Origin: Christiangramia sp.
GTDB lineage: Bacteria; Bacteroidota; Bacteroidia; Flavobacteriales; Flavobacteriaceae
Assembly (NCBI RefSeq): GCF_029937855.1
Contig: NZ_JAPYPC010000009.1
Span: 34,433 to 98,432, forward strand
Reading direction: 5' to 3'
Length of the DNA: 64,000 bases
Shown in pieces: positions 34,577 through 44,427 of this stretch (position 1 is its first letter; every line of letters begins with the position of its first letter). Below the pieces are notes generated by a model. The model saw nothing but the letters and a program-made list of their open reading frames with translations, did no database searches and was not told where the DNA came from. Both the position numbers and the translations under genes were made by a program.

Positions 34577-37500
34577 ATGAAATTCTATACATATTTAACC
34601 TTTCTCAGCTTTGTCTTTTTTCCACTACTTATCTCCTGTAATAAGGATAAAAAAGAAGATAAAGCAGAAGTTAATAAAAATACGCTCTACACTTTACTTC
34701 CATCTGAGGAGACTGGAATAGATTTTTTAAATGAAGTAAAGAACAGTCCAGAATTAAACATTTTTAAATACCGTAATTTTTATAATGGAGGGGGAGTTGC
34801 CATTGGCGATATCAATAATGATGGTTTACCAGATATTTACCTTACCGCTAACATGAAGCCCAATAAGCTTTATCTGAATAAAGGCAATTTTCAATTTGAG
34901 GATATTTCAGCTTCCGCGGGTGTTGAAGGGAATAAGCCCTGGTCAACCGGAGTGAATATGGTAGATATCAATGGCGATGGCCTGTTAGATATTTACGTTA
35001 GCAATGCCGGGAACATGGAAGGTAACAACCACGATAATGACCTTTATATCAACAATGGGGATCTGACTTTTACTGAAAAAGCCAAAGAATTTAATCTCGC
35101 CGAAACCGGTTTCAGTACCCATGCTTCTTTTTTCGATTATGACAAAGATGGGGATCTTGATGCCTATATTCTTAATAATAGTAATATTCCAGTAACCAGT
35201 CTTGGATATGCCGAACAGCGGGAAGTAAGAGCCCAGGATTGGGAAGGGGTTCCTAAAATTTTTCGGGGTGTAGGAGATATGTTGCTTCGAAACGACGATG
35301 GTAAATTTGTAGATGTTAGTGAAGAAGCGAATATCTACGGAAGTTTGATAGGTTTTGGTTTAGGCGTGATGGTAAGCGATTTCAATAATGATCTTTACCC
35401 CGATATCTATGTTTCCAATGATTTTTATGAACGGGATTATCTCTATATCAATAATCAGGATGGAACTTTTACCGAGGAAATAGAGAAGTGGACATCGCAC
35501 CTATGCCTTTCAGCAATGGGCGTGGATATGGCAGATATCAATAATGATGGTTATAGTGATATTTTTATTACCGATATGCTACCCGATTCTGAAGAGCGCG
35601 TAAAATCTGTGATGGAATTCGAGGGCTATAATGTTTTTAAACTGAAGCAAAGCAAGGATTTCTTTCAGCAATATATACATAATACGCTTCAGCTGAACAA
35701 CGGCAATAATTCCTTTTCTGAAATTGCCAATTTTAGTGGGGTAGAGGCTACCGACTGGAGTTGGGCTGGCCTTATTTTCGATATGGATAATGACGGGAAT
35801 CGTGATATTTATGTTACCAATGGGATTAACCACGATCTTACCAATATAGATTTTGTGGAATTTTTCGCCAATGAAATTATCCAGAAAATGGCATTAACCG
35901 GGAAAAAGGAGGCTATAGATTCCATTATAAATAAAATGCCTATAACTCCACTTCCCAATTATGCCTTTCAGAATACCGGTAATTTGAAATTTAAGAATTC
36001 TGCAAAAGAGTGGGGACTGGGAATCCCAAGTTTGTCCAACGGTTGTGCCTATGGCGATCTTGATAATGATGGTGATCTGGATCTGGTGGTAAATAATGTA
36101 AATATGGAATCTTTTATTTATCGCAATAATTCAGATAAATTGAAAGATAGAAATCATCTAAGGATTCAGCTAAAAGGTAATCAAAAGAACCGCTTTGGAA
36201 TTGGTAGTGTTATTAGGTTATATCACGAAAAGGGGATGCTGATGCAGGAACAGAATCCTTCCAGGGGCTTTCAGTCATCTATGGATTATACGATGAATAT
36301 TGGCCTGGGAAAAGTGGAAAACATAGATTCGTTAAGGATTATCTGGCCAGATAATTCCACGCAATTGCTTCAGGATATTAAACCAAATACTAACCTGGTA
36401 CTGAATCAGGATGAAGCATTGGTAAAATATATTCCGAAGCCGGTAAAGCAACAGAAACAGTTACTAACTGAAATACCTGCGGAAAACTTCGAATCCCATA
36501 CGGAGAATTCTTATACCGATTTTGATTATGAAGGCATGATCTATCAAAAACTTTCACAAGAAGGGCCTTCGCTTGCCGTAGCCGATATTAACGGAGATGG
36601 GAATGAAGATGTTTTTATTGGCGGGGCAAAAGAGCAGCCCGGAATTATTTATATCAATAGAGGTAACGGAAACTTGCAAAAGTCTAAACAGCCAGCTCTG
36701 GATGCCGATTTTCTTTTTGAGGACACTGCAGCAGCATTTTTTGATGCCGATGGAGATGGAGATCAGGATCTTATGATTGGTTCTGGAGGTAATGAGGTAG
36801 GAGAGAACCAGAATTACAGACCACGTCTATATTTAAATGACGGTAAGGGAAGATTTACACCCTCTACAGAGATCATTCCCTCGGTTAACCAGAATATTTC
36901 TGTTATTGCACCCCATGATTTTGATGGCGATGGGGATATAGATGTATTTGTTGGTTCCCGCAGTGTGCCCGTAAATTATGGGATAGATCCTCCGCATTTA
37001 TTTTTGGAAAATGAGGGAAATGGCAAATTTTCAAACGCTTCTGAAAGGATTGCCTACGATGTGAAATACGCAGGAATGATAACCGATGCCATCTGGCAGG
37101 ATATCGATGGGGATGAAAAAATGGACCTTATTACAGTTTCAGATTGGGGAGCGCCGAAGATTTTTAAGAATTCCGGAAGAAGACTTTCCAATTATAAAAC
37201 CAATCTAAATGAATATACCGGATGGTGGAATACCATAGAAACAGCCGATCTTGATAATGACGGCGACCAGGATCTTATTTTAGGAAATAAAGGTTCCAAT
37301 ATTCCTTATAAGACTTCTATGGATAAGCCAATGAAACTTTGGGTAAACGATTTTGATAACAACGGAACCATAGAACAAATTGTGACTCAACATAACGAAG
37401 GTAAGGACTACCCTTTACACATGAAAAAGGAAATGATCTCTCAACTGGTTTTTCTGAAAAAGGAAAACCTGAAAGCATCTGAATATGCCCGGAAATCGAT

Positions 37501-37933
37501 AAAAGAATTGATGCCAAAAAATAAAATAGAAAACGCAGTAGTGAAAGATGCTGTAATTTCAGAAACTGTGATCGCAATTAATGAAGGAAACGGTAATTTT
37601 AAGATCAAGGAACTTCCCGGCCGCGTTCAGTTTTCCTGTGTTTGCGGCATTTCATGTACAGATGTGAATAATGATGGCAATCTGGATCTTATAATGGCAG
37701 GTAATAATTACGAATTCAAACCTCAGTTTTCAAGACTGGATGCCAGCCTGGGAAATGTGCTGCTTGGCGATGGTAATATGAATTTTGAATGGCAGGATTA
37801 CACTAAAAGCGGCTTCAATATAAAAGGGGAAGTTAAATACCTACAGCGATTTACCGATAAAAATGGTAAAACTTTTATTATAGCTGCGATTAATGATGAA
37901 AAACCAAAGATTTTTGAAATCACAAATTTATAG
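34577..37933 (+). CDS. VCBS/FG-GAP repeat lipoprotein with ASPIC/UnbV domain (copy 2)
   Basis: This 1118-residue paralogue of the preceding gene has lipobox LLIS before Cys21. N-terminal loops such as DINNDGLPDIYL and DINGDGLLDIYV mark propeller blades. The ASPIC/UnbV domain near 526-610 has FGIGSVIRLYHEKG, NPSRGFQSSMDY and LRIIWPDNS. A second VCBS half (DINGDGNEDVFIGG and others) runs to the C-terminus. It starts four bases after copy 1 ends, and its last 41 bases overlap the start of copy 3, which points to translational coupling. Function unknown; probable calcium-stabilised surface protein. Confidence 0.92.
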   Translation: MKFYTYLTFLSFVFFPLLISCNKDKKEDKAEVNKNTLYTLLPSEETGIDFLNEVKNSPELNIFKYRNFYNGGGVAIGDINNDGLPDIYLTANMKPNKLYLNKGNFQFEDISASAGVEGNKPWSTGVNMVDINGDGLLDIYVSNAGNMEGNNHDNDLYINNGDLTFTEKAKEFNLAETGFSTHASFFDYDKDGDLDAYILNNSNIPVTSLGYAEQREVRAQDWEGVPKIFRGVGDMLLRNDDGKFVDVSEEANIYGSLIGFGLGVMVSDFNNDLYPDIYVSNDFYERDYLYINNQDGTFTEEIEKWTSHLCLSAMGVDMADINNDGYSDIFITDMLPDSEERVKSVMEFEGYNVFKLKQSKDFFQQYIHNTLQLNNGNNSFSEIANFSGVEATDWSWAGLIFDMDNDGNRDIYVTNGINHDLTNIDFVEFFANEIIQKMALTGKKEAIDSIINKMPITPLPNYAFQNTGNLKFKNSAKEWGLGIPSLSNGCAYGDLDNDGDLDLVVNNVNMESFIYRNNSDKLKDRNHLRIQLKGNQKNRFGIGSVIRLYHEKGMLMQEQNPSRGFQSSMDYTMNIGLGKVENIDSLRIIWPDNSTQLLQDIKPNTNLVLNQDEALVKYIPKPVKQQKQLLTEIPAENFESHTENSYTDFDYEGMIYQKLSQEGPSLAVADINGDGNEDVFIGGAKEQPGIIYINRGNGNLQKSKQPALDADFLFEDTAAAFFDADGDGDQDLMIGSGGNEVGENQNYRPRLYLNDGKGRFTPSTEIIPSVNQNISVIAPHDFDGDGDIDVFVGSRSVPVNYGIDPPHLFLENEGNGKFSNASERIAYDVKYAGMITDAIWQDIDGDEKMDLITVSDWGAPKIFKNSGRRLSNYKTNLNEYTGWWNTIETADLDNDGDQDLILGNKGSNIPYKTSMDKPMKLWVNDFDNNGTIEQIVTQHNEGKDYPLHMKKEMISQLVFLKKENLKASEYARKSIKELMPKNKIENAVVKDAVISETVIAINEGNGNFKIKELPGRVQFSCVCGISCTDVNNDGNLDLIMAGNNYEFKPQFSRLDASLGNVLLGDGNMNFEWQDYTKSGFNIKGEVKYLQRFTDKNGKTFIIAAINDEKPKIFEITNL

Positions 37934-40900
37934 AATATTTAGTTTCCTTTTTTTGATAATTGCTGTTGTTGGTTGTTCAAAGAAAGAAGAAAAGTTTTTT
38001 TCAAATCCGGAGGCAAAGGTCTCCGGAATAGATTTTACGAATAAGCTTACTGATAACCGCGATCAGAACATCCTGGACTATCTTTATTTTTATAATGGCG
38101 GAGGGGTAAGTATAGGCGATATCAATAACGATGGTTTGCCAGATATTTATTTTACAGGAAACCAGGTTAAAAACAAACTTTATCTCAATAAAGGAAATCT
38201 AAAATTTGAAGATATTACCGAAAAAGCCGGAGTTCAGGGCAATAGTACCTGGAATACCGGAGTTACTATGGCCGATGTGAATGGAGATGGTCTTTTAGAT
38301 ATCTATGTTTCCGCAGTGGTGGGAATTAACGGTTTTATTGGTTACAACGAACTTTTTATTAATAATGGCGATCTAACATTTTCTGAAAAAGCCAGGGAAT
38401 ATGGGCTTGATCTGGAAAATTATTCCTCCCAGGCAGCTTTTTTCGATATGGATAATGACGGAGACCTGGACATGTACCTTTTAAATCATGCAGTGCATAC
38501 CAATAACTCTTTTGGGCCTGCTGAAATAAGGAATAACAGGGTTTACGAAAGTGGGGATAAATTAATGCGGAACGATAATGGCACTTTTACCGATATAAGT
38601 GAAGAAGCCGGTATCTATGGTGGAGCAAATAGTTACGGACTGGGGATAAGTACTACCGATTTTAATAATGATGGTTTTACAGATATTTATGTAGGAAACG
38701 ATTTTCATGAAGATGATTATTATTATCTGAATAACGGAGATGGGACTTTTACTGAAAGCCTCAAATCCAAATTTGGTCATGTTTCCAGGTTTTCAATGGG
38801 TAATGATGCTGCAGACATTAACAACGACGGGTTTATAGATCTTATCACTCTGGATATGTTGCCAGAGAATGAAAAAATTCTGAAATCTTCGGCAGGGGAG
38901 GATGATGTTAACGTTCATAATTTGAAAATAGATCGCCTTGGCTATCATCCTCAATATACCCGAAACATGCTCCAGCTAAATATGGAAGGGGAGTATTTTG
39001 CTGAAATTGCCCTTATGAGCGGTGTTGCCGCAACAGATTGGAGTTGGGGCGCTCTGTTTACAGATTTGGATCAGGATGGGAATCAGGATCTTTTTATTAG
39101 CAATGGTATTCCTAAACGCCCGAATGACCTTGATTATATAAAGTATACTTCGAATGAACAAATTCAGCACAAACTGGATCAAACTACGCTGGTAGACAAC
39201 GAGGCGCTTGATAAAATGCCTTCAGGGGCAGTGACAAATTATGTTTTCAAAGGAAAATCCAACGGTACTTTTGAAGATATGTCTGAAGTATGGATTGAAA
39301 ATGATTCTATCATTTCTACAGGGGTTGCTTATGGTGATCTGGATAACGATGGGGATATAGATATAGTTACTAATAACATCAATAAACCTGCAAGCATTTA
39401 TATAAATAATGCAGCGACCGGAAATCATCTTAAAGTTAAGCTCTCGGCCGGTGCAGGAAATACTTTCGGAATTGGGAGCAAGGCGATACTTTATACCGAT
39501 GGAGGAAAACAATTCCGCCAGTTATACGCCACCAAGGCTTACCAATCTTCCTCAGAACCATTAATTCACTTCGGAATTCCCAAAAATGCCAAAATAGATT
39601 CCCTTAGTATTATCTGGCCAAACCAGACTGTTCAGACTTTGACTTCAGTTAAACCTAATTCGAGCCTGAGTTTAAAGCCAGAATCGAGTGATAAAAAGGC
39701 AAATCTCAAAAAACTGTTCTATAAAAATTCTAAAAAATGGTTTTCTAAAGCGGAAACTGATTTCGGCCTTGATTATACCCATAAGGAAAATCCATATTTG
39801 GATTTTGATCTCCAAAAGTTGATCCCTCATAAAATTTCAGATCTGGGTCCGGCAGTGGAAGTAGCAGATTTGAATAAGGACGGTCTGGAGGATGTTGTTT
39901 TTGGTGCTTCCAGGTACAAACCTTCAGTGATTTATTTTCAGGGTCAGGATGGATTCACCAGGAAAAAGCCTGAACATATTGCAAAAGATTCCCTTGCGGA
40001 GGATATAGATATAGAGATAGCCGATTTTAATAATGATAATAATAAGGATATTTTAATCATTTCCGGAGGTGGGGAATCGGTAGGAAATAATAGGTGGTTA
40101 TTGGATAGGTTCTATAGTAGGGATCAAGACTCTTTTGAAAAAGATAGCCTCTTTCCGAATATGTATGGTAACTCCTCCGTGATAAAATCTGCAGATTATG
40201 ATAACGACGGAGATCTGGATGTATTTATTGGCTCTAATGCTGTAAATTATAAATATGGAGAAATCCCAAAATCAAATCTGCTTAGAAATGAAAATGGAAA
40301 ATTCGTTCTCGACACCAGGTCTACTGTTTTTGATAGCTTAGGAATGGTCAATGATGCGCTGTGGGAAGATTTTGATAATGATGGTGATCTGGATCTTATT
40401 GTAGTGGGAGAATGGATGTCACCCACATTCCTGGAGAACAAAAATGGAGCTTTTACAGAGGTGACCGATAATTTTATTTCAGAAAAATTAAATGGTCTTT
40501 GGCAGCGAGTTTTAGCTTACGATATAGATAAAGATGGGGATATGGATTATCTGCTTGGCAATTGGGGCCTCAACACGAAACTAAAAGCTTCGGGAGAATT
40601 CCCCCTTTTAATGTATTTTAAAGATTTTGATAATAATGGCCTACCTGAGACCATATTAGCGACCGAAAAAGACGGGAATTATTATAGTATTCATGGAAAA
40701 GACGAGCTTTCTTCCCAACTTAGTCATTTAATAAGAAAAAAATTTCCTACTTATAAAGATTTTGCAGGAAAAACAGTTGAGAAAATTTTTAGCAGGCAAG
40801 AACTGTCAACCGCTTTGAAGAGGGAGGTTCATACCCTTGCTTCTGGATACCTGGAAAACAATAATGGAAAGTTTAATTTTCGGGAATTTGATCTTCAGCT

Positions 40901-41192
40901 ACAGCTTGCACCTATAAGGGCAATGCTCAAGTATGATTTCAATAAAGATGGTGTAGAAGAAGTGTTACTGGGAGGTAATTATTTTGGAGTTACCCCATAT
41001 CATGGTAAGTTTGACGCTTTTGGAGGCGCGTTATTAATTAGCCCTGACAAAATTCTGAATTCCAATGAAATTGGTTTAAATTTGTCACAAAAATCTGTTA
41101 AAGATTTTTCAATTATAAAAATACAACAACAGGCATATTTGATGATTACGATAAATGATTCTGAAATTGAACTGTATAAAATGAACTTTTAA
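37893..41192 (+). CDS. VCBS/FG-GAP repeat lipoprotein with ASPIC/UnbV domain (copy 3)
   Basis: This 1099-residue protein is the third tandem paralogue. Two adjacent ATG codons (37893 and 37896) can start it; both lie inside the end of copy 2. The lipobox is VVGC (Cys28 from the first ATG). VCBS loops such as DINNDGLPDIYF are followed by an ASPIC/UnbV domain near 510-600 (FGIGSKAILYTDGG and LSIIWPNQT) and a second VCBS half. The three copies share order and length but are clearly diverged, so they have been kept apart for a long time. Its stop is one base from the haloperoxidase-like start. Confidence 0.92.
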   Translation: MMKNQRFLKSQIYRIFSFLFLIIAVVGCSKKEEKFFSNPEAKVSGIDFTNKLTDNRDQNILDYLYFYNGGGVSIGDINNDGLPDIYFTGNQVKNKLYLNKGNLKFEDITEKAGVQGNSTWNTGVTMADVNGDGLLDIYVSAVVGINGFIGYNELFINNGDLTFSEKAREYGLDLENYSSQAAFFDMDNDGDLDMYLLNHAVHTNNSFGPAEIRNNRVYESGDKLMRNDNGTFTDISEEAGIYGGANSYGLGISTTDFNNDGFTDIYVGNDFHEDDYYYLNNGDGTFTESLKSKFGHVSRFSMGNDAADINNDGFIDLITLDMLPENEKILKSSAGEDDVNVHNLKIDRLGYHPQYTRNMLQLNMEGEYFAEIALMSGVAATDWSWGALFTDLDQDGNQDLFISNGIPKRPNDLDYIKYTSNEQIQHKLDQTTLVDNEALDKMPSGAVTNYVFKGKSNGTFEDMSEVWIENDSIISTGVAYGDLDNDGDIDIVTNNINKPASIYINNAATGNHLKVKLSAGAGNTFGIGSKAILYTDGGKQFRQLYATKAYQSSSEPLIHFGIPKNAKIDSLSIIWPNQTVQTLTSVKPNSSLSLKPESSDKKANLKKLFYKNSKKWFSKAETDFGLDYTHKENPYLDFDLQKLIPHKISDLGPAVEVADLNKDGLEDVVFGASRYKPSVIYFQGQDGFTRKKPEHIAKDSLAEDIDIEIADFNNDNNKDILIISGGGESVGNNRWLLDRFYSRDQDSFEKDSLFPNMYGNSSVIKSADYDNDGDLDVFIGSNAVNYKYGEIPKSNLLRNENGKFVLDTRSTVFDSLGMVNDALWEDFDNDGDLDLIVVGEWMSPTFLENKNGAFTEVTDNFISEKLNGLWQRVLAYDIDKDGDMDYLLGNWGLNTKLKASGEFPLLMYFKDFDNNGLPETILATEKDGNYYSIHGKDELSSQLSHLIRKKFPTYKDFAGKTVEKIFSRQELSTALKREVHTLASGYLENNNGKFNFREFDLQLQLAPIRAMLKYDFNKDGVEEVLLGGNYFGVTPYHGKFDAFGGALLISPDKILNSNEIGLNLSQKSVKDFSIIKIQQQAYLMITINDSEIELYKMNF

Positions 41193-41193
41193 T

Positions 41194-42540
41194 ATGAAGA
41201 AATTTATATTACTTTTTTTATTCTCTGTAGTTGTAATTTCCTGCGGAAAGAAAACGGAAGGAATTGAAGTGACTGCAGAAGATTTTCATGAGGCAAATGA
41301 TAACCTCACAAAGGTTATGGTGCACGATATATTTTCTCCACCCGTGGCAAGCCGTGTCTATGCTTATTCCAATATTGCAGCCTATGAAGTGATGGCTAAA
41401 TTCGATCCCCAATATAATAGTTTGGCTGGCCAGTTAACCGATCTTACTCCTGCTCCTGAATCTACGTCTGAACAAACTAATCCCGAAGTAGCGGCACTTG
41501 TTGCATTTTATGAGATTGGCAAAAATCTTGTTTTTTCAGAAGAAAGGCTTACTGTTAAAAGAGATAGTATTTTTAATATCTGGAAAGAAAGGGATGAAAA
41601 GACATTTAAAATCTCTGAGGCCTACGGTTTACAGGTTGCAAAACATATTAAAGATTGGATGGCTAAGGATAATTATGCTGAAACCCGAACTATGCCTAAA
41701 TTCTCTGTGCATACAGATGAGGATAGCAGATGGCAGCCCACTCCGCCCTCTTATATGGACGGTATAGAGCCACATTGGAGCAAAATACGTCCCTTTGCTA
41801 TAAATGCTGCCGATCAGTTTAAACCCATACCACCACCGGAGTTTTCAATGGAACCGGGAAGCCGTTTTCATAATGAGTTGATGGAAGTTTATAATATTCG
41901 TGAAGAAATTGCCCGGAATGAAGAGGATAGTGAAAAAATGGCCATTGCAAAATTTTGGGACTGTAACCCCTATGTTTCTATTCTTAGAGGGCATTTAATG
42001 TTCGCCACTAAGAAAATTACTCCTGGAGGCCACTGGATTGGAATCACCAAAATAGCCTGCCAAAAATCTGAGGCCGATTTTAGTAAATCTATTTATGCCT
42101 ACGCTAAGACTTCAGTAGCGCTTGCAGATGGATTTATAAGTTGTTGGGATGAGAAATATCGAAGTAGTTTGGTGAGACCAGAAACCCTCATTAATAAATA
42201 TATAGATGAAGCCTGGACGTCTGTTTTGCAAACGCCTCCATTCCCTGAATATACCAGTGGGCACTCAGTGATTTCTGGTGCTGCAGCCATAGCACTTACC
42301 GATATTTTTGGAGATAATTTTAGTTTCGAGGACGATACCGAAGTAGAGTACGGCCTGCCCGTAAGAAGCTTTAGATCTTTTAAGGATGCTTCTAATGAGG
42401 CAGCGAATAGCAGGTTATATGGAGGTATCCACTATCGTGCTGCTATTGAAGTAGGTCTTGACCAGGGACAGGCACTTGGTAAATTCGTTGTTGATAAACT
42501 CCAAATGGCTAATACCAGTACCGAGCTGGCTGTCAAATAA
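41194..42540 (+). CDS. Vanadium-dependent haloperoxidase/PAP2-family lipoprotein
   Basis: This 448-residue protein has a lipoprotein signal (VISC, Cys17). The helical C-terminal domain carries the full vanadate/phosphate pocket: Lys321-x6-Arg328-Pro, Ser355-Gly356-His357 (as TSGH rather than PSGH), and Arg407 with His413 in SRLYGGIHYR. The spacings equal those of vanadium haloperoxidases. These enzymes oxidise halides with peroxide; related proteins with the same pocket are phosphatases, so halide chemistry is not proven. Here it is the fourth gene of a tight operon with three VCBS lipoproteins, implying shared surface or periplasmic work. Confidence 0.9.
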   Translation: MKKFILLFLFSVVVISCGKKTEGIEVTAEDFHEANDNLTKVMVHDIFSPPVASRVYAYSNIAAYEVMAKFDPQYNSLAGQLTDLTPAPESTSEQTNPEVAALVAFYEIGKNLVFSEERLTVKRDSIFNIWKERDEKTFKISEAYGLQVAKHIKDWMAKDNYAETRTMPKFSVHTDEDSRWQPTPPSYMDGIEPHWSKIRPFAINAADQFKPIPPPEFSMEPGSRFHNELMEVYNIREEIARNEEDSEKMAIAKFWDCNPYVSILRGHLMFATKKITPGGHWIGITKIACQKSEADFSKSIYAYAKTSVALADGFISCWDEKYRSSLVRPETLINKYIDEAWTSVLQTPPFPEYTSGHSVISGAAAIALTDIFGDNFSFEDDTEVEYGLPVRSFRSFKDASNEAANSRLYGGIHYRAAIEVGLDQGQALGKFVVDKLQMANTSTELAVK

Positions 42541-42544
42541 TTTT

Positions 42545-43465
42545 ATGAAAAAAGCGTTTTTCTTTTTCCTGTTGCTCGTGTTTTCAGGATTGATCTGGTA
42601 TCTCTTTATCAAGAAATATGACTACCAGTTTATGATGGAAGCCAAATACGGGCCCGGTGCTGTATATCAGGAAATTTCAGACTGGAAGAGGTTTGATCCT
42701 GATTCCTCTCAAGACAATATTTATTTAACAGAGGAACAGCCGTTTGAAAGCCTTACTCAGAAAGTACATTCCAATAATTCTCCAATAGAACTGAACTGGG
42801 AATTCGAAAGAAAGAATGATACGGTTACCAACATTACTCTAAACCTTAGATCTTATAAAAATTCGCTAGCCAATCGCTGGAATATTATAAATCCTTTTTC
42901 TGAAAGTGAGTATATAGATACTTTAAAACAGCGTTTGAGTACATTCAATCAGGAATTAAAAGAAAAGCAACGGGCTTATCGAATTCAAATCCCCGATAGT
43001 ATCGTACATTCTCCGGCATTAGACTGTATATGCCATCATTCCACGAATATTCCTGTAAAAGATAAGGCAATTGAAATGGTAAAAACCATAAATATCCTTG
43101 AAGATTATATTCTGAAGCGCGATCTTAAATTAACGGGAAGCCCCTTCGTGAAATTGACAAAGTGGGATAGGGAGGAAAATATGATCAATTTTGATTTTTG
43201 TTTCCCAGTAAACCTGGCTCAGGATATAAGGCCCTATGGAGAAGTAGAATTCAGGCAAATCCCGTCTTCTACCTCATTAAAAGCAATATTCAATGGTAAC
43301 TACAGGATATCTCATTTGGCCTGGTATGATCTTTTGTATATAGCCGGGCAAAGGGAGCTAAAAACAAGTGGACTGCCACTGGAGATTTTTTATAATAATC
43401 CCAATCTGGAAAGTTCTCCTTCAAGCACCTGGAAGGCCGAAATATTTTTGCCGGTTACGCATTAA
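42545..43465 (+). CDS. SRPBCC-like/GyrI-like protein with N-terminal membrane anchor
   Basis: The start at 42545 gives a 306-residue protein with an N-terminal hydrophobic anchor (FFFFLLLVFSGLIWYLF, about 4-21). Residues about 25-150 recall SRPBCC/polyketide-cyclase-type sequences (YQFMMEAKYGPGAVYQEISDW). The C-terminal half recalls GyrI-like ligand-binding domains of AraC-type regulators. There is no DNA-binding domain. It follows the haloperoxidase-like gene by four bases and is the last gene of the operon. Assignment is by overall pattern only; a lipid or small-molecule binding role is possible. Confidence 0.6.
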   Translation: MKKAFFFFLLLVFSGLIWYLFIKKYDYQFMMEAKYGPGAVYQEISDWKRFDPDSSQDNIYLTEEQPFESLTQKVHSNNSPIELNWEFERKNDTVTNITLNLRSYKNSLANRWNIINPFSESEYIDTLKQRLSTFNQELKEKQRAYRIQIPDSIVHSPALDCICHHSTNIPVKDKAIEMVKTINILEDYILKRDLKLTGSPFVKLTKWDREENMINFDFCFPVNLAQDIRPYGEVEFRQIPSSTSLKAIFNGNYRISHLAWYDLLYIAGQRELKTSGLPLEIFYNNPNLESSPSSTWKAEIFLPVTH

Positions 43466-43480
43466 AAACTCTAATCTTTA

Positions 43481-44356
43481 TTAATTGGGGATAGCAATGC
43501 GAAGTTTTTCAGGCAGGATCTTGATTTCAACTTCAGTTTTTTTCCCTATATATTCACCATCAATCTGAAAGGCTACAGGTTTTCTACAGGTGATTTTGGC
43601 TTTTTCTGCCGTGATTATTTCTACAAATTCGGAATCCAGATCGGTTTCATTACGAAGTGTTTTTAGAATTTCCAGGAGATCCAAATTTTTAAAAATAAGG
43701 ATTTCAAAGATTCCATCATTAAGCTTTCCATGGGGATTGATATTTGCACCTGTTCCATATTTGTTGGCATTCGCAATCCCCAAAAGAACCGCGCTTGCTT
43801 CAATTTTATTCCCTTCCGTTTCAATAATAAATTCAAAAGGAAATTCACTTTGAATAAGCGTGGGGATAGATTGGAGAAAATAACCAATTTTACCCCTTAC
43901 TGAAGAATTTTCGTAATTCTTAATAAGTTCTGCGTTTATGCCTAAGTCGCTAAGATGTAAACAAATAATACCGTTTAGGCATAGAATATCAAGATCCATA
44001 TAATTGGTTCCAAGGGCAACTTTTATCTGGTCATTGACCATTTCCGGCAGATCAAGATTTTCAGCCATTCCATTGGCAGAACCAGCTGTGATAATTCCCA
44101 TGATGATATCGGTTTTTTTAATAGCTTCGGCCACAAGATTTATGGTGCCATCACCCCCAGCAACAATTACTCGCTCAATTTTTCGCTCCTGGATTTTATT
44201 CTGAATTTTAATTATATCATTATCTCCAGTTGTAGAAAATAGGTGGAAATTCAATCCATTTTCCACCACTTCATCCCGAACACAAGAAATGATCTTTTCC
44301 TTGTTCGTTTGACCTGAAATAGGGTTTACAATCAATAAAACTTCCTTAAAATTCAT
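43481..44356 (-). CDS. Diacylglycerol-kinase-family lipid kinase (YegS/BmrU-like)
   Basis: This 291-residue protein begins LLIVNPISGQTNKEK and has the nucleotide-binding motif VVAGGDGTINLVAEA near 66-80. MGIITAGSANGMAENLD and NPHGKLNDGIFEILIF follow. This is the DagK/LCB5/YegS catalytic fold, which phosphorylates lipid hydroxyls such as diacylglycerol or sphingoid bases. It is cytoplasmic and associated with the inner face of the membrane. It is convergent with the SRPBCC-like gene (15 bp apart) and divergent from the App1-like phosphatase gene, which may act on a related lipid phosphate. Confidence 0.92.
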   Translation of the reverse strand: MNFKEVLLIVNPISGQTNKEKIISCVRDEVVENGLNFHLFSTTGDNDIIKIQNKIQERKIERVIVAGGDGTINLVAEAIKKTDIIMGIITAGSANGMAENLDLPEMVNDQIKVALGTNYMDLDILCLNGIICLHLSDLGINAELIKNYENSSVRGKIGYFLQSIPTLIQSEFPFEFIIETEGNKIEASAVLLGIANANKYGTGANINPHGKLNDGIFEILIFKNLDLLEILKTLRNETDLDSEFVEIITAEKAKITCRKPVAFQIDGEYIGKKTEVEIKILPEKLRIAIPN

Positions 44357-44427
44357 TTAATACACTTTAGGATACGCCTAAAATTAATTAATTTGGAAAG
44401 AAGGAATTTAAAAAAAACGCCAATATT

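Noticed and set aside
42458..42544. 29-codon N-terminal extension of the SRPBCC-like gene
   Set aside because: It lies within the haloperoxidase gene; the ATG at 42545 gives a standard signal anchor.
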